A stretch of DNA of 64,000 bases, taken from contig QCGK01000004.1 in assembly GCA_003279945.1 (NCBI GenBank), forward strand, positions 46,889 to 110,888, in the 5' to 3' direction. This DNA is from Prochlorococcus sp. AG-388-A01 (GTDB lineage: Bacteria; Cyanobacteriota; Cyanobacteriia; PCC-6307; Cyanobiaceae). Position numbers and translations under genes: made by a program. The notes beneath the pieces were generated by a model. It saw only the letters and a list, made by a program, of their open reading frames with translations. It had not been told where the DNA came from and searched no databases. Positions 38,766-47,952 of the stretch are shown here, piece after piece (the stretch's first letter is position 1; the number at the start of each line of letters is the position of its first letter).

Positions 38766-39872
38766 ATGCTCGAAGTAAAAAGAAGCGATTTTTTAATCAA
38801 ACCATTTTTAAAAAGAAATAATTTTAGAGCCTTCTATCAAATTATTTCTACCATAATCCCAATAATTTCTATTTGGTTAATTGTCTACCAAATAATAAAT
38901 AATCCTTTTTCATTAATAATAAAAGTTTTCTTATTGATACCTATTATTTTTCTTCTAACTCTATTTTCATCTAGAACATTTTCATTAATGCATGATTGCG
39001 GACATAATTCTCTTTTTACAAAACGTAAATTAAACCGTTTTTTTGGATTTTTACTTGGTTTAGTAAATGGTATTCCTCAGAAATCCTGGTCAATTGATCA
39101 TGCATTTCATCATAGAAATAATGGGAATTGGGAAATTTACAAAGGTCCTATAGACGTTTTAAGTATTCAAGATTATAATTCTCTCTCAAAAAGAGACCAA
39201 ATACTTTATAAAATAAGCCGAAGTTGGATAATGCTTTTTCCTGGTGGTTTTTATTACTTAGTTTTAAAACCAAGATTAGGATTGATTATTATTATTTTTA
39301 ATTTTACTAAGGATATAATTGTTGAAACATTTATCAAATTTAAAAATAAAGAAATTTCTAAACTATTAGCTATTAATTCAAGGCTCAAACCTCCTTTCTC
39401 TGATTATGGAGATAATTTTAGTGAACTATTTGAATTAATAATAAATAACATAGTAGTAATAATAGGATGGGTTTTTATGTGCAAATGGTTAGGATTAGTT
39501 TTTTTCTTATCATTTTATCCCGTAGTATTAACCCTATCAGCCGCAATTTTAATATGTGTTTTTTTCGTTCAGCATAACTATAAAAATGCATATGCTAAAA
39601 GTACAAAGAATTGGGATGTCGTAGAAGGAGCTATTTTGGGTAGTAGCAATTTAGATATACCTAATTGGCTAAATTGGTTTTTAGCTGACATATCCTTCCA
39701 CAGCATTCATCATCTCTCTGAAAGAATACCAAATTACAACTTAAGATCTTGTCATAAAGCAAATATTCATTTGCTTCATCAATCAACGTTCTTAAAATTA
39801 AACGATTTCTCAAACTGCTTCAAATATATTATTTGGGATAATAAAAATGAAAAATTAATTCCAATAAATTAA
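38766..39872 (+). CDS. Membrane fatty acid desaturase-family enzyme
   Basis: The 368 residues have membrane helices and three His boxes of the desaturase/hydroxylase superfamily: HDCGHNS (about 78), HAFHHRNNG (about 116) and HSIHHLSERIPNY (about 313). It therefore carries a di-iron centre. Substrate specificity is not clear; it is divergent from the DesA-like gene at 41374. A strong AAAAAGGAAATATG ribosome site precedes the ATG. Confidence 0.85.
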   Translation: MLEVKRSDFLIKPFLKRNNFRAFYQIISTIIPIISIWLIVYQIINNPFSLIIKVFLLIPIIFLLTLFSSRTFSLMHDCGHNSLFTKRKLNRFFGFLLGLVNGIPQKSWSIDHAFHHRNNGNWEIYKGPIDVLSIQDYNSLSKRDQILYKISRSWIMLFPGGFYYLVLKPRLGLIIIIFNFTKDIIVETFIKFKNKEISKLLAINSRLKPPFSDYGDNFSELFELIINNIVVIIGWVFMCKWLGLVFFLSFYPVVLTLSAAILICVFFVQHNYKNAYAKSTKNWDVVEGAILGSSNLDIPNWLNWFLADISFHSIHHLSERIPNYNLRSCHKANIHLLHQSTFLKLNDFSNCFKYIIWDNKNEKLIPIN

Positions 39873-40025
39873 CTAATTTAACCTTCTTCTAAATTTTCTT
39901 TTTAGTGGAATACTGCTATATGCATGAGTACCAATTGATGGAGGTAAATTATTCTTTAAGGGATGAATAAAAGCGTTTGCCATACTCTCTAACACTTTCG
40001 AAAGCCAATTCATTAATGATTTCAT
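39873..40025 (-). CDS. Small basic protein (50 aa)
   Basis: ATG 40025 opens a 50-residue protein with an amphipathic N-terminal helix (WLSKVLESMANAFIHPL) and a basic end (KRKFRRRLN). Its stop is directly adjacent to the desaturase stop on the opposite strand. No family recognised. Confidence 0.5.
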   Translation of the reverse strand: MKSLMNWLSKVLESMANAFIHPLKNNLPPSIGTHAYSSIPLKRKFRRRLN

Positions 40026-40306
40026 GTGAAAATTTAAAAGTGTACTTTTTTATCATCTAACTAAATTAAAAGAAAGTAAATCAGTCTTTATGCTGATTTC
40101 TTAGATTTCTTTATAAAAATTAAATTTTAAATAATCAAAATTGTTTTTTAGTCTTTTAAGGAATTTTATTACTTTCTTCTCAAGTTAAACCAAGAGAAAT
40201 ATTAATTTAGTAAATAATACTTATTTTTTTCTAATTCACTTAATAAATTTAATTATTGAACATAAATTCGTGCTATATCTCTATTCCAAATAAATTTACA
40301 AATATC

Positions 40307-40465
40307 ATGAATGATTCATTTGCTTCTACCAACCAGAATAAAGAAATGGATTCTATAAATTCATATTTTGAATGTATTACTGAGTGCAGCATTGTGGATG
40401 GTCATCAAGAATGTGTCACTAGATGTTTAGAAATTCATTTAAAGGGAGGAGATCAAAATGAATAA
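40307..40465 (+). CDS. Small Cys-rich protein (52 aa)
   Basis: ATG 40307 is the likely start, although the frame is open to TTG 40256. The 52 residues contain CITECSIVDGHQECVTRCLE, a paired C-x3-C / C-x3-C helical-hairpin pattern suited to disulfides or metal binding. It overlaps the next ORF by 8 bases, and the GGGAGGAG within its end is the next gene's ribosome site. Confidence 0.65.
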   Translation: MNDSFASTNQNKEMDSINSYFECITECSIVDGHQECVTRCLEIHLKGGDQNE

Positions 40466-40610
40466 AAAAAATTCGCCACAAAGGAAAACAACTTTAAAAT
40501 GGAACTCAAATGGAGAGCTTTCTGAAATTGATATGTTGAGAATTTTAGAGAAGATATCATCCAATGATCTTAATCAATGTGAATTAACTTGCGATTCTGA
40601 TCAAGCTTAG
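40458..40610 (+). CDS. Small soluble protein (50 aa)
   Basis: A 50-residue ORF starts 8 bases before the stop of the Cys-rich gene, with a strong GGGAGGAG ribosome site. It has a basic N-terminus and an acidic C-terminal half with two Cys (NQCELTCDSDQ). Coupled translation with the upstream gene is likely. Confidence 0.6.
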   Translation: MNKKNSPQRKTTLKWNSNGELSEIDMLRILEKISSNDLNQCELTCDSDQA

Positions 40611-40644
40611 AAATTATACATTCAAGAACTTTTATAAGTAACTT

Positions 40645-40791
40645 TTATAAGTAACTTTTAGAATTCCTATTTTTATTCAAAAATGTTTCACCAATTTCTT
40701 TTTTTGTTATCTCAATCTGTTTGGCTATGCCAGAATCGCCATGAGTTGGACAATAATAGGTCATTAGCATCCATTTTTTTTCTTCATCCAT
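40645..40791 (-). CDS. Small soluble protein with one His-Cys motif (48 aa)
   Basis: ATG 40791 opens 48 residues with WMLMTYYCPTHGDSGIAKQ. The Cys-x2-His pattern is notable. Its 3' end lies in a 13-base tandem repeat (CTTTTATAAGTAA, about 2.5 copies). No family recognised. Confidence 0.5.
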   Translation of the reverse strand: MDEEKKWMLMTYYCPTHGDSGIAKQIEITKKEIGETFLNKNRNSKSYL

Positions 40792-40990
40792 AATAAATAA
40801 ACCTCTTTAAAACGAGAATAATGAATAATTATTTAGGATGAATAATGGAAAAATTGATCTTTTTTAATCTTTTTTTCTTTTTTGCTTAATGATTTATATA
40901 AGTTTTGAAATAACTCACAAGAAATAGATATAAATACGCATGACTTTTAAAAAAAGTACTGCTATTTATTAATAAATTCAAAATTATTTC

Positions 40991-41122
40991 ATGTCTTTAG
41001 AATCTATATTCATGGTAGTTGCTCCAATCTGTCTTTTTACGGTAGGGGTTATCGTTTTACCTATTTTAGTAAAACCACGTAAACAAACAGGTCTCCCAAA
41101 GAGGTATATACGCGGTCTTTGA
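40991..41122 (+). CDS. Small single-helix membrane protein (43 aa)
   Basis: The 43 residues comprise a hydrophobic helix (IFMVVAPICLFTVGVIVLPI) with a Pro at each end and a basic tail (KPRKQTGLPKRYIRGL). The non-random, Pro/Gly-bearing helix suggests a real subunit of a membrane complex, but I cannot name it. Confidence 0.6.
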   Translation: MSLESIFMVVAPICLFTVGVIVLPILVKPRKQTGLPKRYIRGL

Positions 41123-41373
41123 TTATAAAAGTATTTAAGAATAATTTAAACAGGCGTTTTAAAAAGCTAATTATATTGAAAACTTAAGTTATTTAGATAA
41201 ATACATAAATCCAAAAATGTTCTAATAAACTTAATTTGTAGAAGACAAAGTTTGACTTTAAAAAATTATATTAAACAAAATAATTGATACATTGATTTCA
41301 TAATAAGATTCTGTGAGGGATAATAGTAAATGTAAATCGTTTTTATTTAACTAAATTCTTACTTATTAAAAAT

Positions 41374-42543
41374 TTGAGTAATATAAAATTTTCAGGTCTT
41401 AAAGGCCAAGCGCTTGTAATAGAGAATAAAGATATTCCAAGCATAAAAGAATTTAAGGATGTTATCCCAAAGCACTACTTTAAGTGCGATACGAAAACTT
41501 CTTTGAGGTATCTTTTACAATCAGTTTTAATTCAATTTTTTGTAATTGCAATAGGATTGTCTATTCCATTTACTTTAAAAATGATTCCAATTTGGATCAT
41601 TTACGCATTACTATCAGGTACCACTGCGATGGGATTCTGGGTAATTGCTCATGAATGTGGACATGGAGCATTTTCTAAAAACAAAACTTTGGAGACGATT
41701 ACTGGATATTTACTACATTCATTACTACTAGTTCCTTATTTTTCTTGGCAACGTTCTCATGAAGTTCATCATCGCTTCACTAATAATGTAACCAATGGTG
41801 AAACTCATGTTCCTTTAGTCATTGATGGCAATGGAGTTACAGAGAAGCCTGGAGGAGGAGAAGAATTGTACTTTTCAAAGTCCATAGGTAAGAAAAATTA
41901 CGGAATTCTTCAACTTGTTTTACATTTAATATTTGGCTGGCCTGCTTATTTACTTACAGGTAGCACTGGAGGTGTTAAATATGGAACTTCGAATCATTTT
42001 TGGCCAATCAAACCATTTTCAAGGGCATTATGGCCATCAATATGGACTAAGAAAGTCTGGATATCTGATATTGGTGTAGCTTTTACATTATTGGGTATTC
42101 TTTTCTTTGTTTTTAATATTGGATTATTTCCAGTAATTGCAATGTATTTTGGCCCTTTATTAGTAGTTAATAGCTGGTTGGTAATTTATACTTGGCTTCA
42201 TCATACAGATTCAGATGTACCTCATCTTTCAAATACGGAATTTTCCTTTATGAGAGGAGCATTTCTTTCTATAGACAGGCCTTACGGTGTAATACTTAAT
42301 TTTCTTCATCATAATATAGGTTCAAGTCATGTTGTCCATCATGTCTGTCCAACTATTCCTCATTATCACGCTAAAAAGGCTACTTGCTTAATAAAAAAAG
42401 CCTTTAAAAAAGTATATCTTTTTAATCCTGATCCAATACCCAAATCTCTTTGGAATATTGCTTGTAATTGTGTAGCTGTTAAGTCAGATATTAAGGGAAG
42501 AAGATATATATGGCAATCCCCATATAATCAAAGAGGATTTTAA
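41374..42543 (+). CDS. desA: Acyl-lipid desaturase, DesA (delta-12) type
   Basis: The 389 residues from TTG 41374 contain the three canonical His boxes: HECGHGAFS (about 98), HEVHHRFTN (about 129) and HVVHHVCPTIPHYHA (about 320), and four to five membrane helices. The box spacing and C-terminal HVxHHxxxxIPHYxA pattern match cyanobacterial DesA and plant FAD2-type desaturases. It acts on membrane glycerolipids with ferredoxin as donor, which is available from petF. Regiospecificity is inferred from family. Confidence 0.88.
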   Translation: MSNIKFSGLKGQALVIENKDIPSIKEFKDVIPKHYFKCDTKTSLRYLLQSVLIQFFVIAIGLSIPFTLKMIPIWIIYALLSGTTAMGFWVIAHECGHGAFSKNKTLETITGYLLHSLLLVPYFSWQRSHEVHHRFTNNVTNGETHVPLVIDGNGVTEKPGGGEELYFSKSIGKKNYGILQLVLHLIFGWPAYLLTGSTGGVKYGTSNHFWPIKPFSRALWPSIWTKKVWISDIGVAFTLLGILFFVFNIGLFPVIAMYFGPLLVVNSWLVIYTWLHHTDSDVPHLSNTEFSFMRGAFLSIDRPYGVILNFLHHNIGSSHVVHHVCPTIPHYHAKKATCLIKKAFKKVYLFNPDPIPKSLWNIACNCVAVKSDIKGRRYIWQSPYNQRGF

Positions 42544-42660
42544 AACATAAAAATATAAATCTTTTATCACATTAATTAACGAAAAGCTGAAAAGAATATA
42601 AAAGAATTACTAATATCTTTTTTTTCATCTTATTAGTTAATTGAATTACAAATTTTTTTT

Positions 42661-42822
42661 ATGAGTGGAGACAATTTACATGGTAAGCAGCCTATCAAAT
42701 TTTATTCAGAGAAAATAACAGTTACAAAAATAGAATTATTAGAAAAACAGTTAAGTTTAGGAGAAAAATTATCAAGTCTAGATGAGAAGCATAAAGAATG
42801 GAGCAGAAAGCTATCAGGTTGA
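42661..42822 (+). CDS. Small charged soluble protein (53 aa)
   Basis: ATG 42661 opens 53 residues with a predicted coiled-coil (KIELLEKQLSLGEKLSSLDE). No family recognised. It lies 117 bases after desA on the same strand. Confidence 0.5.
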   Translation: MSGDNLHGKQPIKFYSEKITVTKIELLEKQLSLGEKLSSLDEKHKEWSRKLSG

Positions 42823-42873
42823 TCAATTAATGAAATACATTTTTATAATGTTGAGTTTGTTAATTGCATTTAA

Positions 42874-43494
42874 TTAAGATACTTTTCTGTAAATTATTGA
42901 AAAATTATTTGCCGGCATACTAATCATATCTTCTTGAAAAAAACCATTTTTTTTAGCTTCATCACTTACTTCCTCAAGATTTCTAATACCCCAAAAATCA
43001 TTGCGCATTTTTAATGAATAATCAAAAAAATAATTACTTTGGCTTGTATGCTTATTACCAACTTTGAATGGCCCGTATAGCACTAGAAATTGTCCCTTCT
43101 TTAATAATCTTCCTGACTCCCTAAAGAGAGCTATAGTACAACTCCAATGTGCTATGTGAATCATATTTATAGAAACTATACCTTGCAAAGAACGTGTTAA
43201 TTTCAAGGGGATTTCCCAAGGCATTTTTTCTACATCAATCATTAGAGGCTTGGGCATTTTCTTATTTAATTTTTCATAATCAATCCAAGAACTTATACTT
43301 TTTCTATGCACTAACTCTGGATCACTTGTTTGCCAAATAATTTCAGGAAAGCGTTTCTGAAAGACTACCCCATGCTCACCACTGCCACTTCCAATTTCCA
43401 ATATAGAGCCATTATTTTTTAAAGTTTTGGATAATACATCTCCAATAAATACGCTATTTCTTTGAGTAGCAGAAAAGAAAAGTCTATTATCCAC
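42874..43494 (-). CDS. DUF938 family, methyltransferase-like protein
   Basis: The 206 residues carry SATQRNSVFIGDVL, the SAM motif ILEIGSGSGEHGVVF and QTSDPE, followed by SINMIHIAHW. This is the DUF938 pattern, an uncharacterised methyltransferase-like family. Cytosolic; substrate unknown. Confidence 0.85.
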   Translation of the reverse strand: MDNRLFFSATQRNSVFIGDVLSKTLKNNGSILEIGSGSGEHGVVFQKRFPEIIWQTSDPELVHRKSISSWIDYEKLNKKMPKPLMIDVEKMPWEIPLKLTRSLQGIVSINMIHIAHWSCTIALFRESGRLLKKGQFLVLYGPFKVGNKHTSQSNYFFDYSLKMRNDFWGIRNLEEVSDEAKKNGFFQEDMISMPANNFSIIYRKVS

Positions 43495-43545
43495 AATTAC
43501 AACAACTGGAGCATAGAGTAAAAATAATAATTCTAAGATACTCTC

Positions 43546-43710
43546 TTATGCTACTTTTCTCAGTTTCGGGGCCTTAAAAAACATTATTTTAAAGCTAAAT
43601 AATAATATTGAAATTGTGAGAAAAGGCACAAAATAAAGTACAAAATCATAACTTGTTGGTGAAGGTAATCTTACAAAAATTAAGTGCATGTAATAAGTTG
43701 TAAAAGACAT
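43546..43710 (-). CDS. Small membrane protein (54 aa)
   Basis: ATG 43710 opens 54 residues with a membrane helix (about 23-42, DFVLYFVPFLTISILLFSF) and a basic tail ending KLRKVA. No family recognised. Confidence 0.55.
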   Translation of the reverse strand: MSFTTYYMHLIFVRLPSPTSYDFVLYFVPFLTISILLFSFKIMFFKAPKLRKVA

Positions 43711-44058
43711 AAAAAAATTTTTATCTTATTCATTAATAGCAATTATTTCAATACCACAAAAAGTTTTTATCAAAAAATTTAAATTATTAAGAGCAAGCCT
43801 GTATCCCTACTAGCTAGCTCTTGAATCGATATTAATTTAAATTAACACTTAATGAGGATTTTTCCCTAAAAAGAAAAAGACAATACCTTTTTTTAATTTT
43901 TAAATATCTATACCCAAAAAATTATTGATCATAGAATAGATTTTGGTACATATCTGTTACAGTTAGTATAAACCTTGGGAAAAATCGATAATTTATTATA
44001 ATTTTCTTTACATAAGTAAATAAATATGTTATATTTGTTTACAAATAATTAAAAAAAA
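43711..44058. other. Intergenic leader region upstream of hli pair
   Basis: No coding frame is supported in 348 bases. A 6-bp inverted repeat AAGAGC/GCTCTT (43789-43794 and 43817-43822) encloses a 22-base loop ending in CTAGCTAG. The AT-rich last 100 bases must hold the promoter of the hli genes. The T-rich stretch at 43891-43904 is not part of a clear terminator. Confidence 0.4.
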
Positions 44059-44166
44059 ATGACTCCAGAAGCAGAACGTTTTAATGGTTGGGCAGCAATG
44101 CTAGGTTTTGTTGCAGCAGTTGGTGCATATGTAACAACAGGTCAAATCATTCCAGGTTGGTTTTAA
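44059..44166 (+). CDS. hli: High-light-inducible protein (35 aa)
   Basis: A single-helix chlorophyll a/b-binding-like protein of 35 residues: ERFNGWAAMLGFVAAVGAYV with the conserved Glu and Asn ligands (Arg of the motif is replaced by Trp), then TTGQIIPGWF. Hli proteins bind chlorophyll and carotenoid and protect photosystems under high light. Its stop overlaps the start of the next hli (TAATG), so they are a translationally coupled pair. Confidence 0.92.
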   Translation: MTPEAERFNGWAAMLGFVAAVGAYVTTGQIIPGWF

Positions 44167-44306
44167 TGAAAAATTCTGAATCTAAAATCATAGAAAAAGA
44201 AAAAATCGTAGCTGAAAAATTAAATGGTAGATTCGCTATGCTAGGTTTTGTTGCACTTGTAGGGGCGTACCTTACAACTGGCCAAATCATACCTGGTTTC
44301 ATCTAA
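44166..44306 (+). CDS. hli: High-light-inducible protein (46 aa)
   Basis: The 46-residue protein carries the full motif EKLNGRFAMLGFVALVGAYL and the TTGQIIPGFI end. The frame is open upstream into the preceding hli, but ATG 44166, sharing a base with the previous stop, is the natural start. Confidence 0.93.
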   Translation: MKNSESKIIEKEKIVAEKLNGRFAMLGFVALVGAYLTTGQIIPGFI

Positions 44307-44499
44307 AAAATATTTATAAATTTTTTAAATAATTAATTTTATTCTTTTTTGTAATTTCTTTTAAGTTTTTGAAACTCCTTGAAATTATTTATATTTTTTT
44401 ATTACCAAATATAAATAGATTTCCAAAAATCAGTATAAAAACTCTACTGCAATGGAGTTAATAGAACTAGATTTATTTTACTGATTTTCGTCATTGCTA

Positions 44500-44601
44500 A
44501 TGTTAAATATAGGTTTGGAAGTGTTATTTTGGCTTATTTTGATAATTTTCATTTGTTTAAACCTCATACAAACTAAGAAAAGTTTTAAAAAACAATATTA
44601 A
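44500..44601 (+). CDS. Micro membrane protein, paralogue of 54876-54977 (33 aa)
   Basis: The 33-residue ORF has one helix (GLEVLFWLILIIFICLNL) and ends QTKKSFKKQY. The ORF at 54876 has the same length and 16 identical positions without gaps, including LExLFWxxLII and QTxxxxKxQY. The conserved pattern supports a real protein. It sits downstream of the hli pair. Confidence 0.6.
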   Translation: MLNIGLEVLFWLILIIFICLNLIQTKKSFKKQY

Positions 44602-44634
44602 AATTACCAATGAAAAGTTTAAAAAAATAATTTA

Positions 44635-44763
44635 ATGAGAGTAAAACTTGAACCAGATACAGCGTTTATTGGCAAAAAATTTGCATATATTTTTCTTGGA
44701 ATAATATTTGGACTTAATGCAATAACATTTATTTGGTTTTTTTTGTTCACAAGACTAAATTAA
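44635..44763 (+). CDS. Small membrane protein (42 aa)
   Basis: ATG 44635 opens 42 residues with a basic/acidic start (VKLEPDTAFIGKKF) and a hydrophobic C-terminal helix. It follows the micro-protein by 33 bases. No family recognised. Confidence 0.55.
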   Translation: MRVKLEPDTAFIGKKFAYIFLGIIFGLNAITFIWFFLFTRLN

Positions 44764-44892
44764 TCCAATAATGGTTAATTATCTTTAAATTCAATTAGTT
44801 TATAGTTAATTTTCAATGAATAAAAGTCTTGGACAAAACTGTAAGTAGTACTTATCGAAAGAAGGGATTTATATAATTAATTACAACTATTA

Positions 44893-45099
44893 TTAAAAAA
44901 TACCTGGGATAATTTGTCCTGTTGTGACATAAGCTCCAAGTAATGCTACAAAACCAACCATAGCCCATCTACCATTTACTTTTTCCGCATTTTCAGGGTA
45001 ACCATCATAAGATACTGATTCATCAATATAAGGTCTCGTCTCGGAAGGGAACATGTTCTGTCTTCCACCTGATTCTGTTGTAACTTCTGAATTCGACAT
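44893..45099 (-). CDS. hli: High-light-inducible protein (68 aa)
   Basis: The 68-residue Hli has a polar N-terminal extension of about 36 residues, then EKVNGRWAMVGFVALLGAYV and TTGQIIPGIF. The canonical ExxNGRxAM chlorophyll-binding motif is complete. It is transcribed on its own from a leader of about 200 bases. Confidence 0.94.
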   Translation of the reverse strand: MSNSEVTTESGGRQNMFPSETRPYIDESVSYDGYPENAEKVNGRWAMVGFVALLGAYVTTGQIIPGIF

Positions 45100-45297
45100 T
45101 AAAATAATATAATTGTTAACTAATGTAACACAAATGTTAATTTAAGTAAACCAAGCGGCATTTTCTATTTAGTTAAGCATTATCAGTTCAATATTCTGTA
45201 TTTTTTATTGAAAAAATATGATTAATGAAAAATTTTTGATTCAATGTTTCTTTGAATTTATAGATATCTTTTACTAAAATAAGCATTTATACTCACG

Positions 45298-45315
45298 ATA
45301 AGTAATTTTACTTAT
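45298..45315. promoter_or_regulatory. 18-bp perfect palindrome ahead of a candidate small RNA
   Basis: ATAAGTAA-TT-TTACTTAT is a perfect inverted repeat 13 bases upstream of the first stem of the candidate RNA. It could be an operator for a dimeric regulator. It does not fit the NtcA spacing. Confidence 0.4.
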
Positions 45316-45327
45316 TAAGATTAGGAA

Positions 45328-45422
45328 AGCATTTAGGAAGTGCTTAGCTGGTTAACATCTGAAAATTTGAATTTAGCTAGTTCGTCATGAGCTTACCAGT
45401 GGGATACTTGTAAGCTTTTTTT
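45328..45422 (+). ncRNA. Candidate small RNA with terminator
   Basis: About 95 bases without an ORF fold into a 7-bp hairpin (AGCATTT, loop AGG, AAGTGCT; one G-U pair), a second AGCT/AGCT pairing and a final terminator stem AGCTTAC/GTAAGCT (45390-45396 and 45410-45416) followed by seven T. This organisation is typical of a bacterial sRNA. I cannot match it to a named Yfr RNA. Confidence 0.5.
45390..45422 (+). terminator. Rho-independent terminator of the candidate small RNA
   Basis: 7-bp stem AGCTTAC/GTAAGCT with a 13-base loop and a T-run. No ORF on the plus strand ends shortly before it. Confidence 0.7.
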
Positions 45423-45552
45423 ATTTTTAAGCGTAAGCAAATGTAATAAACATTTAAATAATACTTTTATTAATTTAATAAAAACTAAAAGCATTAGAAT
45501 AATGTCAAATTTTTATTTTTTTGCTAGATATAAAATAAATTAAATAGAAAAT

Positions 45553-45654
45553 ATGTCTTTAGATTTTATTTTAATTCCTGCTTGTATCTTAATAATCCTT
45601 TTTCTCTTAAATAAAGAAAATACACTATACAAAAAAGAACAAAAAGCTAAGTAA
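45553..45654 (+). CDS. Micro membrane protein (33 aa)
   Basis: ATG 45553 opens 33 residues: a helix (FILIPACILIILFLL) then a Lys-rich tail. No family recognised. Confidence 0.45.
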   Translation: MSLDFILIPACILIILFLLNKENTLYKKEQKAK

Positions 45655-45778
45655 ACAGAAATTACATAAGAGGATTTAAATAAAGATAAGCCAGGGTAAC
45701 TTTATTTCTTGATAAGGATAACTATAAAAAATCTAATAGTTTGGGATTAACAGAAACTTTCAAAGATTTAAAGAGAAG

Positions 45779-45898
45779 CTAGGCTAAATTTTTACTTGAA
45801 ATTAATTTTTCCCAATATGATCTTGAACTATTAATCTGTTCTAACTTGTTTTGGCAGTGTATACACTTACAATCTTTTAATAAAGTTTTATTTTTCAT
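45779..45898 (-). CDS. Small Cys-rich basic protein (39 aa)
   Basis: ATG 45898 opens 39 residues with the motif CKCIHCQNK, which could bind zinc or form disulfides. No family recognised. Confidence 0.45.
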   Translation of the reverse strand: MKNKTLLKDCKCIHCQNKLEQINSSRSYWEKLISSKNLA

Positions 45899-46086
45899 TA
45901 ATTTTCTCTTTATTCTTAAGAAACCAAATTTTTTCTTTTACTGCAAGTGAAAATAAATTACTTTGTGATTTATTTTAGAGATTAAACAAAATTAATTTTC
46001 TCCATAATCAGGAATTAATATTGATCCCTAAATCGTTGATATTTTATAATGAATTATAAAGATAGTAAAAATTAAATAATTTCCTT

Positions 46087-47292
46087 TTGAAACTTTTAAA
46101 TCAATCACTAATAAAAAAAAGCATTAATAAAATTAGTATTCCTTGGTATTCAATACCATTAATCGATAGATGGTTATTAGGGCAAATAATACCTCCAATG
46201 ATATTTGCCATTTCTGCTTTTACCGTTATTTCATTATCTGTAGGGGTAATGTTCGATCTAATAAGGAAAATAGTTGAATTTGGTTTGCCTTTATTTTTAG
46301 CTTTAAAAGTTCTTTTTTTTAGTTTGCCCAGCTTTTTAGTTTTATCATTCCCAATGGCTGTTTTACTTTCTACCCTATTAGCCTATGGGAAATTATCCAG
46401 CAATTCTGAATTAATAGCGCTGAAATCGTTAGGTATCAAAACTTCAAGAATCATTTCTCCAGCCATTGCTCTGTCAATATTTATGACTGGATTGACTTTC
46501 TACTTTAATGATAATTTAGTACCAGCAAGTAATAAGTTAGCTGAAACAACCTTAAGAGCTGGGATAGGAAGCTCTTTTAGCGCTGAACAAGGAAAAGATA
46601 ATATTATGTTTTCAAGATATGGCTCTCGGATAAATGGAGCAACTAAAAAGCCAACAAAAACCAATACTTATCTTACTCATATATTTTATGCTTCATTGTA
46701 TGAAAACAACATTATGCAGGGCGTAACAGTATTGGATTTTTCAAGAGAAAATTTTCAACAAATCTTAAAAGCAAGGACTGGAAAATTTGATAAAAAAAAT
46801 TCTTCCTGGATATTTTATGATGGAAGTATAGTGTCCATATCACCAGACGGACAAACCACAAATATTCAATTTAAAGAATACACATATCCATTTGTCGAGG
46901 GGCCCTTGGAGTTAGCAAAAGTTCCTAAAGATGCAACTGAAATGACTTTGAAGCAGGCTTTAAAAGCAGAAAAAATATATAAAAAAACTGGAAACCTTAA
47001 AGAAATAAGAAGAATCCAAGTCCGTATTCAAGAAAAATTCACTCTACCTTGTGCATGCTTAGTATTTGGTTTAATAGGTAGCAGTTTGGGCTCTAAATCT
47101 AACTTAAGATCATCTAAAAGTCAGGGATTTGGATTAAGCGTAATTCTTATATTGATTTATTATGTAATGTCATTTGTCTTCAGCTCATTTGGAGTAAAAG
47201 GTTTATTAACCCCAATATTTGCGGCGTGGTTACCTGTTTTTATTTCTATGGGAGGTGGAATTTATTTACTAAGAAAATCAAGTTCTTTATAA
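46087..47292 (+). CDS. LptF/LptG-family (YjgP/YjgQ) permease
   Basis: The 401 residues from TTG 46087 have three membrane helices at the start, beginning at WLLGQIIPPMIFAISAF, a large periplasmic beta-jellyroll-like domain (about 150-290) and three more helices at the C-terminus. This is the LptF/LptG layout of the LPS export ABC transporter. It fits with the lipid A genes at the start of the window, though it lies 40 kb away. F versus G cannot be told apart. Confidence 0.85.
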   Translation: MKLLNQSLIKKSINKISIPWYSIPLIDRWLLGQIIPPMIFAISAFTVISLSVGVMFDLIRKIVEFGLPLFLALKVLFFSLPSFLVLSFPMAVLLSTLLAYGKLSSNSELIALKSLGIKTSRIISPAIALSIFMTGLTFYFNDNLVPASNKLAETTLRAGIGSSFSAEQGKDNIMFSRYGSRINGATKKPTKTNTYLTHIFYASLYENNIMQGVTVLDFSRENFQQILKARTGKFDKKNSSWIFYDGSIVSISPDGQTTNIQFKEYTYPFVEGPLELAKVPKDATEMTLKQALKAEKIYKKTGNLKEIRRIQVRIQEKFTLPCACLVFGLIGSSLGSKSNLRSSKSQGFGLSVILILIYYVMSFVFSSFGVKGLLTPIFAAWLPVFISMGGGIYLLRKSSSL

Positions 47293-47370
47293 TCTTTTCC
47301 TTAGACAAATATACTTGAACTATTAAAAAATTAGCCAAGATATTTTTAAATTACAAGAGGCTAAACTTTT

Positions 47371-47952
47371 TTATATTTTATCTATTCTTTTATAACCATA
47401 CCAGTCAGGATTATTATTTTCATTAACAAACTTACCATCTAATGCTAACTCTATTTCCCATTTATCTATATTTTTTATAACTGCACAATCATCTAAAGTA
47501 CATAAATTTTTTAAAGAGGCAATATCATCTTTATGCTTTTTTTCATAACCATTTAGCCATTTAGATTTAGCTTTGTTTTTTGCCTCTATTGAACTTGAAG
47601 CTGCAACTAGACCAAATTCATGTCTTTCTTGCATAGAGTCATTTTGATACCCACCAAGATTAACAAACCATAATTTTTTATTATTTTTCATATCTTTTTT
47701 TAAATTCTTTCTTCCTGTTTTGCACTTTTTTATATTTCTCAAATTGATTTTATATCCGTCAATATATTTAATTTTTTTATAGCTATCAATATGTAGTCCC
47801 TCAATGGATCCAAACCAATCCTTTCTTAAGGATTCAAAAGTATCCTCAATTTTTGTTCCTATTACCCATCTAACATCGTGCAATTCAATATTTGCTTTTG
47901 GCGCTTTTCCACCAATAACAACTAGAAAAAGGTAATTAATATTTCTTTCCAT
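47371..47952 (-). CDS. DUF1543-domain protein
   Basis: The 193 residues contain LFLVVIGGKAPKANIELHDVRWVIG, then a repeated second half (LWFVNLGGYQNDSMQERHEFGLV). This two-fold DUF1543 pattern is found in many bacteria with no known function. Cytosolic. Confidence 0.82.
   Translation of the reverse strand: MERNINYLFLVVIGGKAPKANIELHDVRWVIGTKIEDTFESLRKDWFGSIEGLHIDSYKKIKYIDGYKINLRNIKKCKTGRKNLKKDMKNNKKLWFVNLGGYQNDSMQERHEFGLVAASSSIEAKNKAKSKWLNGYEKKHKDDIASLKNLCTLDDCAVIKNIDKWEIELALDGKFVNENNNPDWYGYKRIDKI

Noticed and set aside
44088..44168. Upstream extension of the second hli reading into the first
   Set aside because: It overlaps the first hli out of frame and gives a Cys-rich non-homologous sequence; ATG 44166 gives a normal Hli.
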